Source: Syntrophales bacterium | GTDB taxonomy: Bacteria > Desulfobacterota > Syntrophia > Syntrophales > UBA5619 | Direction: 5' to 3' | Length of the DNA stretch: 15,971 nucleotides | NCBI GenBank assembly: GCA_028712015.1 | Contig: JAQTRB010000014.1 | Coordinates: forward strand, 1 to 15,971 | In this document: piece after piece, positions 1 to 7,780 of the stretch | Numbering within the stretch: the stretch's first letter is position 1 | How the letters are laid out: every line of letters starts with the position of its first letter | Made by a program: the position numbers and the translations under genes | Notes under the pieces: generated by a model | Database searches by the model: none | Seen by the model: only the letters and a program-made list of their open reading frames with translations | What the model was told of the DNA's origin: nothing

Positions 1-1506
1 CTCCGCAAGGGTCAGGAATTCATCGAGGCGGTCAAACAGATCACCTCCGGCCACCGACCAACCCCCGTATTGATCATCAAATCGGGACGCACCAGCGCCG
101 GGGCCCAGGCGGCCGCCTCCCACACCGGAGCGCTGGCAGGCACGGAAGCCGTTTACGACGCGATCTTCAAGCAGGCCGGCATCATCCGTGTGGATTCGAT
201 CTCCGAACTCTTCGATTTTGCCAATGCGTTCGCCTACAAACATGAAAGCAAGCTGGGCAAGGCCAAGAGGAAGATCCCCAGCGGGAAACGGGTGGCCATC
301 GTTACCAATGCCGGCGGTCCGGGCATCCTGGCGACCGACATGACCATCTCCTCCGACCTTGAACTGGCGGAGTTCAAACCGGAAACGATCGCGGAACTGG
401 CGAACTGTCTGCCCGCCACGGCCAACATCCACAATCCCGTGGACGTCATCGGGGACGCCCCGTCGGATCGCTACGAGATGGCCCTTTCGGCGGTCATCAA
501 GGATGAGGGGGTTGACGGCGCGTTGGTGATCCTCACCCCGCAGTCGATGACGAACGCCCTCGGGACGGCTGAGGCGATCGTTCGCGTCGCACGCCGCTCC
601 CCCAAGCCGATCCTCTGTTGTTTCATGGGCGTGGTGGACGTTTCCGCCGGCGTGAAATACCTCCAGGAGCATGGCTATCCGGTGTACAAATTCCCCGAGG
701 ATGCGGCCAAGGCCCTGGGCGCGCTCTATAGGTACTCCCATTGGCTCAACCGCGAACATCTTCCTCCGTTCCATCTCGAGCATGACCGGGCAAGAGCCAA
801 GAAGGTCATCCAAGGGTGTCTGGCCGCCGGCAAAACCCGTCTTGGGGAAATCGACGGCCTGGAACTGCTGGCCTGTTACGGATTCGACACCCTGCCGACG
901 AAGCTTGCGAAAGACGAGGCGGAGGCGGCGCGAATCGCGTCCGAAATCGGCTTTCCCGTCGTGATGAAAATCGTCTCCCCGCAGATCCTCCACAAATCGG
1001 ATGCGGGCGGCGTCGTCGTCGGCGTGAAAAGCGGGGAAGAGGCGAAAGAAATCTTTGTCCGGATCATGACCAACGCCGGAAAGTACGATCCCCAGGCGTT
1101 CCTCGAAGGGGTGCTGATCCAGAAGATGGCTCCGTCCGGGGACGAGGTGATCCTTGGCGTCAATCGCTATCCGATCGGCCCGCTGATCATGTTCGGTCTG
1201 GGCGGCATTTTCGTCGAACTCTTCAAGGATGTCGTTTTCCGTCTGGCCCCCGTGGACCGCGACGAGGCGCATAGAATGATCAATGAAATCAAGGGGTACA
1301 GAATGTTTACCGGATTCCGGGGTCGCCCGAAATCGGACGTGGAAATCCTGGAGAAAAATATCGTCCGTCTTTCCGACATGGTCATCGACCACCCGGAAAT
1401 CATCGAGCTGGACGTGAACCCCCTTCTGGTACATGAAGAGGGAAAGGGGGCGACCGTCGCGGATTGCCGGATCATTCTTCAACCCTCGGCGAAGGATAGC
1501 GTCTGA
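1..1506 (+). CDS. ADP-forming acetyl/acyl-CoA synthetase (alpha-beta fusion), 5' end cut by window
   Basis: The reading frame is open from base 1 and gives 501 residues, so the start lies upstream; the family is usually about 700 residues, so the N-terminal CoA-binding domain is missing here. The protein converts acyl-CoA, ADP and phosphate to acid, CoA and ATP, or the reverse, in the cytoplasm. The fragment begins in the succinyl-CoA-ligase-like domain. It carries the alpha-subunit phosphohistidine motif SHTGALAG (His at bases 121-123) and, in the C-terminal ATP-grasp domain, ILHKSDAGGV with the second relay histidine (bases 991-993). Both histidines are present, which favours an active enzyme over the degenerate ligase part of protein acetyltransferases; no acetyltransferase domain follows. 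A strong terminator lies 35 bases downstream, so this ends a transcription unit. The substrate (acetate or a branched or aromatic acid) cannot be read from the sequence. Confidence 0.93.
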   Translation, partial: LRKGQEFIEAVKQITSGHRPTPVLIIKSGRTSAGAQAAASHTGALAGTEAVYDAIFKQAGIIRVDSISELFDFANAFAYKHESKLGKAKRKIPSGKRVAIVTNAGGPGILATDMTISSDLELAEFKPETIAELANCLPATANIHNPVDVIGDAPSDRYEMALSAVIKDEGVDGALVILTPQSMTNALGTAEAIVRVARRSPKPILCCFMGVVDVSAGVKYLQEHGYPVYKFPEDAAKALGALYRYSHWLNREHLPPFHLEHDRARAKKVIQGCLAAGKTRLGEIDGLELLACYGFDTLPTKLAKDEAEAARIASEIGFPVVMKIVSPQILHKSDAGGVVVGVKSGEEAKEIFVRIMTNAGKYDPQAFLEGVLIQKMAPSGDEVILGVNRYPIGPLIMFGLGGIFVELFKDVVFRLAPVDRDEAHRMINEIKGYRMFTGFRGRPKSDVEILEKNIVRLSDMVIDHPEIIELDVNPLLVHEEGKGATVADCRIILQPSAKDSV

Positions 1507-1540
1507 GAAATTTCGAGTTTTTTGCTTGCGGGTCGCAAAT

Positions 1541-1575
1541 GAGGGGGTTGAATGTTTCAACCCCCTCGTCTTTTT
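1541..1575 (+). terminator. Intrinsic terminator after the acyl-CoA synthetase gene
   Basis: A perfect 12-bp stem (GAGGGGGTTGAA at 1541-1552 with TTCAACCCCCTC at 1556-1567) closes a 3-base loop. It is followed by GTCTTTTT at 1568-1575, the U-tract of a Rho-independent terminator. On the opposite strand the sequence after the stem is CATTTGCG, a poor U-tract, so it probably works mainly for the + strand gene. Confidence 0.9.
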
Positions 1576-1705
1576 CGAATCGACACCGTCCCATGCCGCT
1601 ATTCTTCCGTAATGCCGCAGAGCAGCTTTACCGCCGCCTGTTTTTTCTTCAGGTTCACCTCGCGGGCGATCATGACCCGCCGTGCCTGCGACAAGCCCGC
1701 ACCAT

Positions 1706-2617
1706 TTATTTCGTGAAGATTCCGCCCAGGACGTATCCCGCCGCAATGAGCGCCTGGATCAGCAAGACCAGCAGGACGTTCTTCATCATGACCGGCAGGA
1801 AGAGGTCCATATCGTCGTACCGGAACGATCCCTGGATCACCTGCAGGCCGATGGGCAGCGTCAGCAGGGCCAGAAGCGTCCATGCGGGCATGGCATGCAG
1901 CATCACCGACGCGACGATCCAGAGATAGGCCAAAAGGATAAAGAGGGAAAAAACGATGGCTGCCCCTTTCTTGCCCAGTACGATCGGCAACGTCCGCCTT
2001 CCGATCGTGGCATCCGCCTCGACGTCCGGGAATTCGTTGAGCAGAAGCAGATTATGCACCAGGAAATAGGAGGGCATTGAGGCGATGAAGGCGCTGAGCG
2101 TATATTCGCCGACATGAACAAAATAGGCGCCCATGACGGGCAAGATGCCCAGACCCAGACCCGGCGACCATTCGGGATAGCCCGTCTTGAGGATGACCGG
2201 GGTATACAAGACGATCAGCAGCGTGGCCAGCACCAGCAGCGGCACAAGCATCCATCCCTGGATGATCGTGAAGAAGAGGCCGATCGGAATGATGAAAGCG
2301 AAACAGAAGACGCCCAGCCACAGGGCCTCCCGCGATGTCAGCATGCCCGAGGGGATCGCGCCGCTACCCCCGCTGAAGGGCGTCCGGCGCGTTTTGTAGT
2401 CCAGACCGCTTCGGCAATCAAAATAATCGTTGAAGATGTTGACCGCCGCATGGGCGACCAGCAACCCGAAGGTCGCCAGCAGCGCGTACCCCAAATGGAA
2501 CGGGGTCCCGAATCGTCTCGATTCGTACCATGCCACGGCCGCCCCGAGAACGCCGAGGATCAACGCGAGGATCAGAAAGGGTACGCGAATGACGGTAACG
2601 ATGCCTTGGAGTTGCAT
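1706..2617 (-). CDS. UbiA-family prenyltransferase, MenA-like
   Basis: A polytopic membrane protein of 303 residues that attaches a polyprenyl chain to an aromatic acceptor; the best guess is 1,4-dihydroxy-2-naphthoate in menaquinone synthesis. The first Asp-rich motif is NDYFD (residues 63-67), followed by a GGSGAIPSG segment. The second is NEFPDVEAD, followed by GRRTLPIVLG. Long hydrophobic segments run throughout. The reading frame extends upstream into the acyltransferase gene, so the start must be chosen. ATG at 2617 has AAGGA five bases upstream. ATG at 2623 overlaps the acyltransferase stop as ATGA, but the AAGG is then too close; either start is possible. It is the second gene of a two-gene unit. 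No other menaquinone genes are in the window, so the exact acceptor is unproven; another UbiA-type quinone or lipid substrate is possible. Confidence 0.87.
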   Translation of the reverse strand: MQLQGIVTVIRVPFLILALILGVLGAAVAWYESRRFGTPFHLGYALLATFGLLVAHAAVNIFNDYFDCRSGLDYKTRRTPFSGGSGAIPSGMLTSREALWLGVFCFAFIIPIGLFFTIIQGWMLVPLLVLATLLIVLYTPVILKTGYPEWSPGLGLGILPVMGAYFVHVGEYTLSAFIASMPSYFLVHNLLLLNEFPDVEADATIGRRTLPIVLGKKGAAIVFSLFILLAYLWIVASVMLHAMPAWTLLALLTLPIGLQVIQGSFRYDDMDLFLPVMMKNVLLVLLIQALIAAGYVLGGIFTK

Positions 2618-2619
2618 GA

Positions 2620-3495
2620 TCATCCTTTTTGTCTGGCCTGGCAGGGTCTTGTTTTCCAGCGTTGATGCACCCAAAACCATTGTTCGGGATACTCCCGGAT
2701 TTGTTCTTCAATCATTCTGGTAAAGCGCTGCGTATTGATGAGTACGTCGTCGTCGCGGTTTCCGCTACGGACAATATCAATCTTCCGGCCGATTTTCAGT
2801 ACATATCTCCCGTCGGGCAGGCGGCGGGCAAAGGCGGGAAGCACCGGCGCCTTGGTATGCAAAGCCAACAGGGCCAGACCGGAGGTTGTGCAGGCCTGGC
2901 GACCGAAAAAATCGACAAACACGCCTTCGTACCAAGCGACGTTTTGGTCGATCAGAAGATTGATTGTGGCGCCTTGTTTTAGAAGGCGGATTATCGGCCG
3001 CATCGCGTTTTCTTTGGGAAGGGAAATGTTGCCGTACGAAGCGCGAACGCCGGTGATGCCTGTCTCCAAAACGGGGCTGTCCAAGACGCGGTAGATAAAG
3101 ATAAACGGTTTCGTCAGGATCGCCAGAGCCGCATTGCCGATTTCCCAGTTGCCGAAATGACCGCCGAAAAGGAGCACGCCTTTTCCTTCCCCGCGGGCCT
3201 CCGTGTAATGGTCCAGTCCTTCCACACGGATCCATCGATGCAAGTTTTCTTTGTTCAGACGTGGGATGTCGAAAAAATCGGCGACAACCAGGGTAAAACT
3301 TTCGTAGGATTTCTTCGCCAGTCCGATCATTTCTTGCAGAGACCGATCGGGGAAGGCGCGTGTCAGATTATGGATGGTGATCAACCGGTGCTTCGGCGAA
3401 AGATAAAAAAAAAGCCTGGCCGCAAAAACGGCGAAACATCTTCTCAGCCGCAAGGGAATATGGTTTATTACATGTATGATGACTTTTTCTTTCAA
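2620..3495 (-). CDS. LpxL/HtrB-like lipid A acyltransferase
   Basis: A 291-residue inner-membrane acyltransferase of the lysophospholipid/lipid A family, which adds a secondary acyl chain during lipid A synthesis. The catalytic HX4E motif is HFGNWE (His113, Glu118). The C-terminal QWFWVHQRWK segment is characteristic of this family. The N-terminal 30 residues are moderately hydrophobic and basic, as expected for a membrane anchor. The start is TTG at 3495: an in-frame TAG lies a few codons upstream and no ATG or GTG start is available near the family's expected N-terminus. A weak GGA lies about seven bases before the TTG. The stop overlaps the first possible ATG of the prenyltransferase gene, which suggests translational coupling. 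A lipid A role implies an outer membrane. Other acyl acceptors cannot be excluded. Confidence 0.88.
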   Translation of the reverse strand: MKEKVIIHVINHIPLRLRRCFAVFAARLFFYLSPKHRLITIHNLTRAFPDRSLQEMIGLAKKSYESFTLVVADFFDIPRLNKENLHRWIRVEGLDHYTEARGEGKGVLLFGGHFGNWEIGNAALAILTKPFIFIYRVLDSPVLETGITGVRASYGNISLPKENAMRPIIRLLKQGATINLLIDQNVAWYEGVFVDFFGRQACTTSGLALLALHTKAPVLPAFARRLPDGRYVLKIGRKIDIVRSGNRDDDVLINTQRFTRMIEEQIREYPEQWFWVHQRWKTRPCQARQKG

Positions 3496-3588
3496 GCGCT
3501 CATCCGTTTTATCGGTCTATCGATTCATCTCCGACAGACAATCCTCCATGAAATCATCCGAACGGAAATGGTTTTTTTGAGTGGCTTA

Positions 3589-3617
3589 ACGCTACGGAAA
3601 GGGGTCCTGTATGTCAA
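3589..3617 (-). promoter_or_regulatory. Candidate sigma-70 promoter for the acyltransferase-prenyltransferase unit
   Basis: On the minus strand a perfect TTGACA (3617-3612) is followed after 17 bases by TAGCGT (3594-3589), which matches only three of six -10 positions. It would give a leader of roughly 85 bases before the TTG start. The perfect -35 makes it worth noting; the -10 is weak. Confidence 0.35.
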
Positions 3618-3651
3618 GGAGATTGTATGGCTTGGCCGCTTTTCCTTGACA
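3612..3651. repeat. 9-bp inverted repeat holding two back-to-back -35 boxes
   Basis: TGTCAAGGA (3612-3620) and TCCTTGACA (3643-3651) are perfect inverted copies separated by 22 bases. Each arm contains TTGACA reading outward, so the repeat sits at the centre of the divergent promoter region between the acyltransferase unit and the SPFH-htpX unit. It may be a shared operator, or two consensus -35 boxes that happen to be flanked alike. Confidence 0.6.
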
Positions 3652-3675
3652 CATCGGTGAATTGTCGATTATCTT
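3646..3675 (+). promoter_or_regulatory. Candidate sigma-70 promoter for the SPFH-htpX operon
   Basis: A perfect TTGACA (3646-3651) and TATCTT (3670-3675, four of six matches) are separated by 18 bases. Transcription would begin near 3682, about 40 bases before the ATG at 3722. Position, orientation and spacing all fit. Confidence 0.5.
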
Positions 3676-3721
3676 TGCGATGACGGATCGAAAGAACATT
3701 ACTAAAAGAGAGGGGAGACCC

Positions 3722-4567
3722 ATGAACGAAAGGGATGTATATCGGATCAAGGAGGGGATGAGGAAAGTGCCCGCGCCGATCCTGATCGCGGCGGCGGCGG
3801 TCGTATTTGTGTTGTTGTTTGCCAAGCCCTGGGTGACGGTCGGGGCGGGGCAGCGGGGGGTGGTTTTAAACTTCGGCGCCGTTCAGCCGATGGTTCTGGA
3901 GGAAGGGCTCCATTTCCGCGTGCCCGTCATGCAGGACGTGATTATGATGGACGTGAAGGTCCAAAAGGCAGTGACCGACACGGTGGCGGCCTCGGCCGAC
4001 CTGCAGGACGTCACCTCGACGTTGGCCCTGAACTACCATCTGGTTCCGGACAAGGCCAATGTCGTCTATCAGAGCATCGGCGCCTTCTTCAAGGAGAGGA
4101 TCATCGATCCGGCGATCCTCGAGGTGGTCAAGGCGGTGACCGCCCGCTATACGGCCGAGGAGCTGATCACCAAGCGGCCGCAGGTGAGTGAGGCCATGCG
4201 GCTTGCTTTGACCGACAGGCTCAAGGACTACAACATCGCCGTCGATGCATTTTCCATCGTTGCCTTCAGTTTCTCCAAGGTCTTCGCCGAGGCGATCGAA
4301 GCGAAACAGACCGCCGAACAGTTGGCCCTCAAGGCGCGCCGAGATCTGGATCGGATCAAGATCGAAGCGGAACAGAAGATCACGGCGGCCAAGGCAGAGG
4401 CGGAGTCCCTACGGCTGCAACGGGCGAACATCTCGGCCGACCTGATCGAGCTCCGCCGGATCGAGGCCAATCTGAAGGCGATTGAAAAATGGAACGGCAT
4501 CCTGCCCCAGGTGACCGGCAGCGGGGGGGTGCCGCTGATCGGGGTGGGTGACCTTAAGGGGAAATAG
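3722..4567 (+). CDS. SPFH/prohibitin-family membrane protein
   Basis: A 281-residue protein with one N-terminal membrane segment (about residues 17-35) and the remainder outside the bilayer. An SPFH (band 7) domain starts around VTVGAGQRGVVLNFG and continues through GLHFRVP. A charged, Ala/Glu/Lys-rich helix from about residue 190 to 260 looks like a coiled coil. Prohibitin-like proteins oligomerise into rings or caps on the membrane and often control membrane proteases, as HflKC does with FtsH. The ATG at 3722 has GAGGGGAG just upstream; the frame is open further upstream but those starts lack a ribosome site and fall in the promoter. The stop is 16 bases before the HtpX GTG, so the two are probably co-transcribed. 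The partner role with HtpX is inferred from this arrangement. Confidence 0.88.
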   Translation: MNERDVYRIKEGMRKVPAPILIAAAAVVFVLLFAKPWVTVGAGQRGVVLNFGAVQPMVLEEGLHFRVPVMQDVIMMDVKVQKAVTDTVAASADLQDVTSTLALNYHLVPDKANVVYQSIGAFFKERIIDPAILEVVKAVTARYTAEELITKRPQVSEAMRLALTDRLKDYNIAVDAFSIVAFSFSKVFAEAIEAKQTAEQLALKARRDLDRIKIEAEQKITAAKAEAESLRLQRANISADLIELRRIEANLKAIEKWNGILPQVTGSGGVPLIGVGDLKGK

Positions 4568-4583
4568 GAAGGATGAGGGAACC

Positions 4584-5474
4584 GTGAAACGAATCTTCTT
4601 GTTTATCTTGACCAACCTGGCCGTCATCCTGATTCTCAGCATTGTCCTCACCCTGCTGGGGATCGACCGTGTCCTTGACGCCCAGGGGATCGATCTGGAC
4701 TTGCGGAATCTGCTGGTCTTCGCCGCCGTCTTCGGATTCGGCGGCGCCTTCATCTCGCTGGCCATGTCGAAATGGACGGCCAAACGGATGACGGGCGCCG
4801 AGGTCATTGTATCGCCCCGCAATATCGATGAAGCGTGGCTCGTCCAGACGGTAAAGCGTCAGGCGGAGCGGGCGGGCATCGGCATGCCGGAGGTAGCCCT
4901 GTACGAGGCGCCGGACCCCAACGCCTTCGCAACCGGCATGCGACGGAACAGCGCCCTGGTCGCCGTGAGCACCGGCCTGCTCCGGTCCCTGAACCGCGAT
5001 GAAGTGGAGGCCGTTCTAGGGCACGAAATCAGCCACGTGGCCAACGGCGACATGGTGACCCTGACGCTGATCCAGGGGGTGGTCAACACTTTTGTAATTT
5101 TCTTCTCCCGTGTCGTCGGCCATTTCGTCGATCGGGTCGTCTTCAAGACCGAGCGGGGTCATGGACCGGCCTTCATGATCACGACGATCATCGCCCAGGT
5201 CGTCTTCGGCATCCTGGCCAGCGTCATCGTCATGTGGTTCAGCCGGCAGAGGGAGTTTAGGGCGGACGCGGGCAGTGCCGGTCTGGCGGGACGCGACAAG
5301 ATGATTGCCGCCCTCCGGCGACTCCAGAAGTCGGTGCAGTTGCCTCACCTGCCCGATCAAATGGCCGCCTTCGGCATCTCGGGCGGCCGGGGTTCCGGCT
5401 GGCGACGACTTTTTATGACCCATCCGCCGCTCGAGGAGCGGATCGAAGCCCTTTCCCGTCTCCGGACATCGTAA
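4584..5474 (+). CDS. htpX: Membrane zinc metalloprotease HtpX
   Basis: A 296-residue M48 peptidase of the inner membrane that cleaves misfolded membrane proteins. The N-terminus (KRIFLFILTNLAVILILSIV) matches the opening of known HtpX proteins, which supports the GTG start at 4584; GAGGGAACC lies directly upstream. A second hydrophobic segment follows at about residues 50-70. The zinc motif is HEISH (His147, Glu148, His151), with the third ligand Glu224 in REFRADAGSA. Two more hydrophobic stretches lie between these motifs, as in the family. Length is typical. It follows the SPFH gene with a 16-base gap and faces the SDR gene that ends at 5577. Regulation by envelope or heat stress is usual for htpX, but no specific operator could be recognised here. 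Confidence 0.95.
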   Translation: MKRIFLFILTNLAVILILSIVLTLLGIDRVLDAQGIDLDLRNLLVFAAVFGFGGAFISLAMSKWTAKRMTGAEVIVSPRNIDEAWLVQTVKRQAERAGIGMPEVALYEAPDPNAFATGMRRNSALVAVSTGLLRSLNRDEVEAVLGHEISHVANGDMVTLTLIQGVVNTFVIFFSRVVGHFVDRVVFKTERGHGPAFMITTIIAQVVFGILASVIVMWFSRQREFRADAGSAGLAGRDKMIAALRRLQKSVQLPHLPDQMAAFGISGGRGSGWRRLFMTHPPLEERIEALSRLRTS

Positions 5475-5488
5475 TCGCCGTATTTTGT

Positions 5489-5518
5489 TCCCCGCCCCGG
5501 AGGTTGCGGGGCAGGGGA
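5489..5518. terminator. GC-rich hairpin between convergent htpX and SDR genes
   Basis: TCCCC (5489-5493) and GCCCCG (5494-5499) pair with CGGGGC (5507-5512) and GGGGA (5514-5518), with a 7-base loop and one bulged A at 5513. No U-tract follows on either strand, so it is at best a weak or Rho-assisted terminator between the two converging genes. Confidence 0.35.
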
Positions 5519-5576
5519 CCAAACGGGCAGCGGCACGAAGGCCAAATGCAAGACGGTGTCCCGCAACGTTGCCGGC

Positions 5577-6332
5577 TCAACCCCGACCGATGAAAGGCAT
5601 CTTCGTTGCCATGATCGTCATGAACTGGATGTTGACGTCGAGCGGCAGCCCCGCCATATAAACGACGGCATCGCCGACATGCTTCACGTCCATCATCGCC
5701 TCCGGCGACGTTTCGCCGCCGGCCTGCTTCACGCCCTTGGCCATGCGCGCCGAAAGTTCGGTCAGCGCGTTACCGATGTCGATCTGGCCGCAGGCGATAT
5801 CGTACTTTCTGCCGTCGAGCGAGATGCTCCTGGTCAGCCCGGTGACGCCGTGCTTGGTCGACGTGTAGGGCGCGGAATCCGGCCGCGGCGCGTGGGCCGA
5901 GATCGATCCGTTGTTGATGATTCGCCCGCCGCGCGGCTTCTGGCTTTTCATCATCCGGAAGGCCTCCTGCGCGCAGAGGAACATGCCCGTGAGGTTGGTA
6001 TCCACCACCGGCTTCCAATGTTCATAGGCGAGGTCCTCGAACGGGATTCCGGGGGCGCCGACGCCGGCATTGTTGAACAGCAGATCGACGCGTCCGAACG
6101 CCTCTTTCGTTTTTTGAAAGAGTATCCGCACCGATTCCGGGTCGGTGACATCGGCTTGAACCACCAACGCACGCGCGCCCGCCGCCGATTCCATCGATGT
6201 TTTTTCCAGAAGCTCCGCGCGGCGTCCGGTCAGCACGACACCGTAACCCGCCTTCAACAGCGCAAGGGCCGCGGCCTTGCCGATACCCGTTCCCGCACCG
6301 GTGACGACGGCAACTTTCATTTGCGAGTCCAT
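5577..6332 (-). CDS. Short-chain dehydrogenase/reductase (SDR)
   Basis: A 251-residue classical SDR oxidoreductase, cytoplasmic. The cofactor loop is TGAGTGIG (residues 11-18). LTGRR at residues 34-38 follows strand 2 and its arginines favour NADP(H). NNAG is at 87-90, and the catalytic residues Ser143, Tyr156 and Lys160 lie in NNGSISAH and YTSTK. The ATG at 6332 has AGGGGGG four bases upstream. The gene is last in a minus-strand run behind the FkbM methyltransferase and pyruvate kinase, 20 bases after the latter's stop, so co-transcription is likely. The substrate cannot be deduced; sequences of this type are often labelled only as SDR family oxidoreductase. The methionine-rich C-terminal tail is the most distinctive part. 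Confidence 0.9.
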   Translation of the reverse strand: MDSQMKVAVVTGAGTGIGKAAALALLKAGYGVVLTGRRAELLEKTSMESAAGARALVVQADVTDPESVRILFQKTKEAFGRVDLLFNNAGVGAPGIPFEDLAYEHWKPVVDTNLTGMFLCAQEAFRMMKSQKPRGGRIINNGSISAHAPRPDSAPYTSTKHGVTGLTRSISLDGRKYDIACGQIDIGNALTELSARMAKGVKQAGGETSPEAMMDVKHVGDAVVYMAGLPLDVNIQFMTIMATKMPFIGRG

Positions 6333-6352
6333 GATTCCCCCCTAAAGTCCGA

Positions 6353-7780
6353 CTATGTCTCCGTCAGCAGAAGCCTCACGGGACTGATCTCGATGAACGA
6401 GGCTCCGTAACTGTCGCCGAAGTTCCCGGCGATCACGACAACGAGATCATCTTGCTTGAGAGTGCCGCTTTCCAGGTGGCTCGTCAACGCCCGGTGAACA
6501 AAATCCCGACTGTCGGTCGTCTTTTCGATGTATTCTGCAAAAACGCCGAACGACAGGGCCAACTGCCTTACCACATGCCGATCGTAGCAATGGGCGAATA
6601 CCGGTTTGCGGCCGCGGAAACCGGCCATATTGCGAATGGAATTTCCCGACGACGTATCGGCGATGATCGCGCGCGCCCCCAATCTGAGGGCCGCCTCCAC
6701 GGCCGTCTTGGTGAGAAAAGCCGACCTCTCGTTGGTGAGGACGACGATCGGCGTCTCGTGGATGTCGCTGCGCGACTTCTCGACCTCGGCGGCGACGCGG
6801 GCCATCGTCGTCACCGACTCCAGGGGATATAATCCGCCGGCCGTTTCTCCGCTCAGCATAATGGCGTCGGTCTTGTCGTAGATGGCGTTGGCGATATCGC
6901 TCACTTCGGCCCGGGTGGGCCGGGGATTGCGGATCATGGAGTCGAGCATCTGGGTCGCGATGATGACCGGTTTGCGGTGGGAGATGCACTTGTTGATCAG
7001 CATTTTCTGGATGCCCGGCACCCGCTCGTAGGGAATTTCGATGGCCAGATCTCCACGGGCGACCATCACGCCATAGACGTGATCGAGGATCTCGTCGATG
7101 TGGTTCACCCCTTCCTGGTTTTCGATCTTGGCGATGATCTTGATCGGGCTTTTGCACTCGTCGAGGATCGCCTGAACAGCCTGAACATCCTCTTTGCGAC
7201 GCACGAAGGAATGGGCAATGAAATCACAGTCCTGCTCGGCGGCAAATCGGATATACGTTCGATCCTTCTCGCTCAGGGCGGGAAGATTGAAATTTGTCCG
7301 CGGGACGTTCACGCTCTTTCGCCCCTCGATCCGGCCGTTGTTGAGCGCCTCGCAGATCAGCGCGTCGCCCTTTCTTTCCCGGACCTGAAGTTCCAGATAC
7401 CCGTCGTCAATAAGGATGCGGCTGCCGACCGGCACCTCGTCGACGAACCGCCGATAGCTCACAAAGACGCCTTCCCGCGACGATTCCCTGTCCGGGTCCC
7501 CCCGGAACGTTACGAGGTCCCCCCTGGTGAGAACGATTTCACCCGGGGTCCGCGTGGTCCGGACCTCCGGACCTTTGGTGTCGATCATCAGCGCGATGTG
7601 ATCGGATACCTGCCGGACGTTGCGGATGATGGCCAGCGACCCTTCGATATCCTGATGAGCGGTATTGATTCTCACCAAGTCCATCCCCGCGCGGTAGAGC
7701 TCCGAAAGAAACGGCACTTCGCAGTGCCGATCGGAGATCGTCGCGACGATCTTGGTCTTCTTCCGAAACCCCGTTCTCAT
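6353..7780 (-). CDS. pyk: Pyruvate kinase, divergent type
   Basis: A 475-residue cytoplasmic enzyme that makes pyruvate and ATP from phosphoenolpyruvate and ADP. The A domain holds IDTKGPEVRT (Glu72, usual in K+-dependent enzymes), AKIENQEG with the catalytic Lys218, VARGDLAIEIP and ATQMLDSMIRNPRPTRAE. A B domain lies at about 73-165 and a C-terminal domain follows from about 350. Two N-terminal motifs are unusual: the common TIGPAS is TISDRH (14-19), and RLNFSH is RINTAH (37-42), so the serine that helps bind K+ is Ala41 while Arg37, Asn39 and His42 remain. From memory, pyruvate kinases of Bacteroidetes look like this. The ATG at 7780 overlaps the stop of the FkbM gene as ATGA, and GGGAAG lies seven bases before it. 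The frame is open further upstream but that stretch is antisense-like and inside the FkbM gene. Confidence 0.92.
   Translation of the reverse strand: MRTGFRKKTKIVATISDRHCEVPFLSELYRAGMDLVRINTAHQDIEGSLAIIRNVRQVSDHIALMIDTKGPEVRTTRTPGEIVLTRGDLVTFRGDPDRESSREGVFVSYRRFVDEVPVGSRILIDDGYLELQVRERKGDALICEALNNGRIEGRKSVNVPRTNFNLPALSEKDRTYIRFAAEQDCDFIAHSFVRRKEDVQAVQAILDECKSPIKIIAKIENQEGVNHIDEILDHVYGVMVARGDLAIEIPYERVPGIQKMLINKCISHRKPVIIATQMLDSMIRNPRPTRAEVSDIANAIYDKTDAIMLSGETAGGLYPLESVTTMARVAAEVEKSRSDIHETPIVVLTNERSAFLTKTAVEAALRLGARAIIADTSSGNSIRNMAGFRGRKPVFAHCYDRHVVRQLALSFGVFAEYIEKTTDSRDFVHRALTSHLESGTLKQDDLVVVIAGNFGDSYGASFIEISPVRLLLTET

Noticed and set aside
1599..1883. Minus-strand frame of 94 codons overlapping the 3' end of the prenyltransferase gene, with a fairly protein-like tail (ARREVNLKKKQ-type composition)
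   Set aside because: Most of it is a shadow of the prenyltransferase gene, which ends normally at 1706; the remaining 30 codons have no clear ribosome site and match no family I know.
5563..5572. Palindrome GCAACGTTGC near the SDR 3' end
   Set aside because: Ten bases only, flanks not symmetric; expected by chance in 16 kb.
5556..6410. Long + strand open frame of 284 codons opposite the SDR gene
   Set aside because: Antisense shadow rich in His and Arg; the opposite strand encodes a complete SDR with all motifs.
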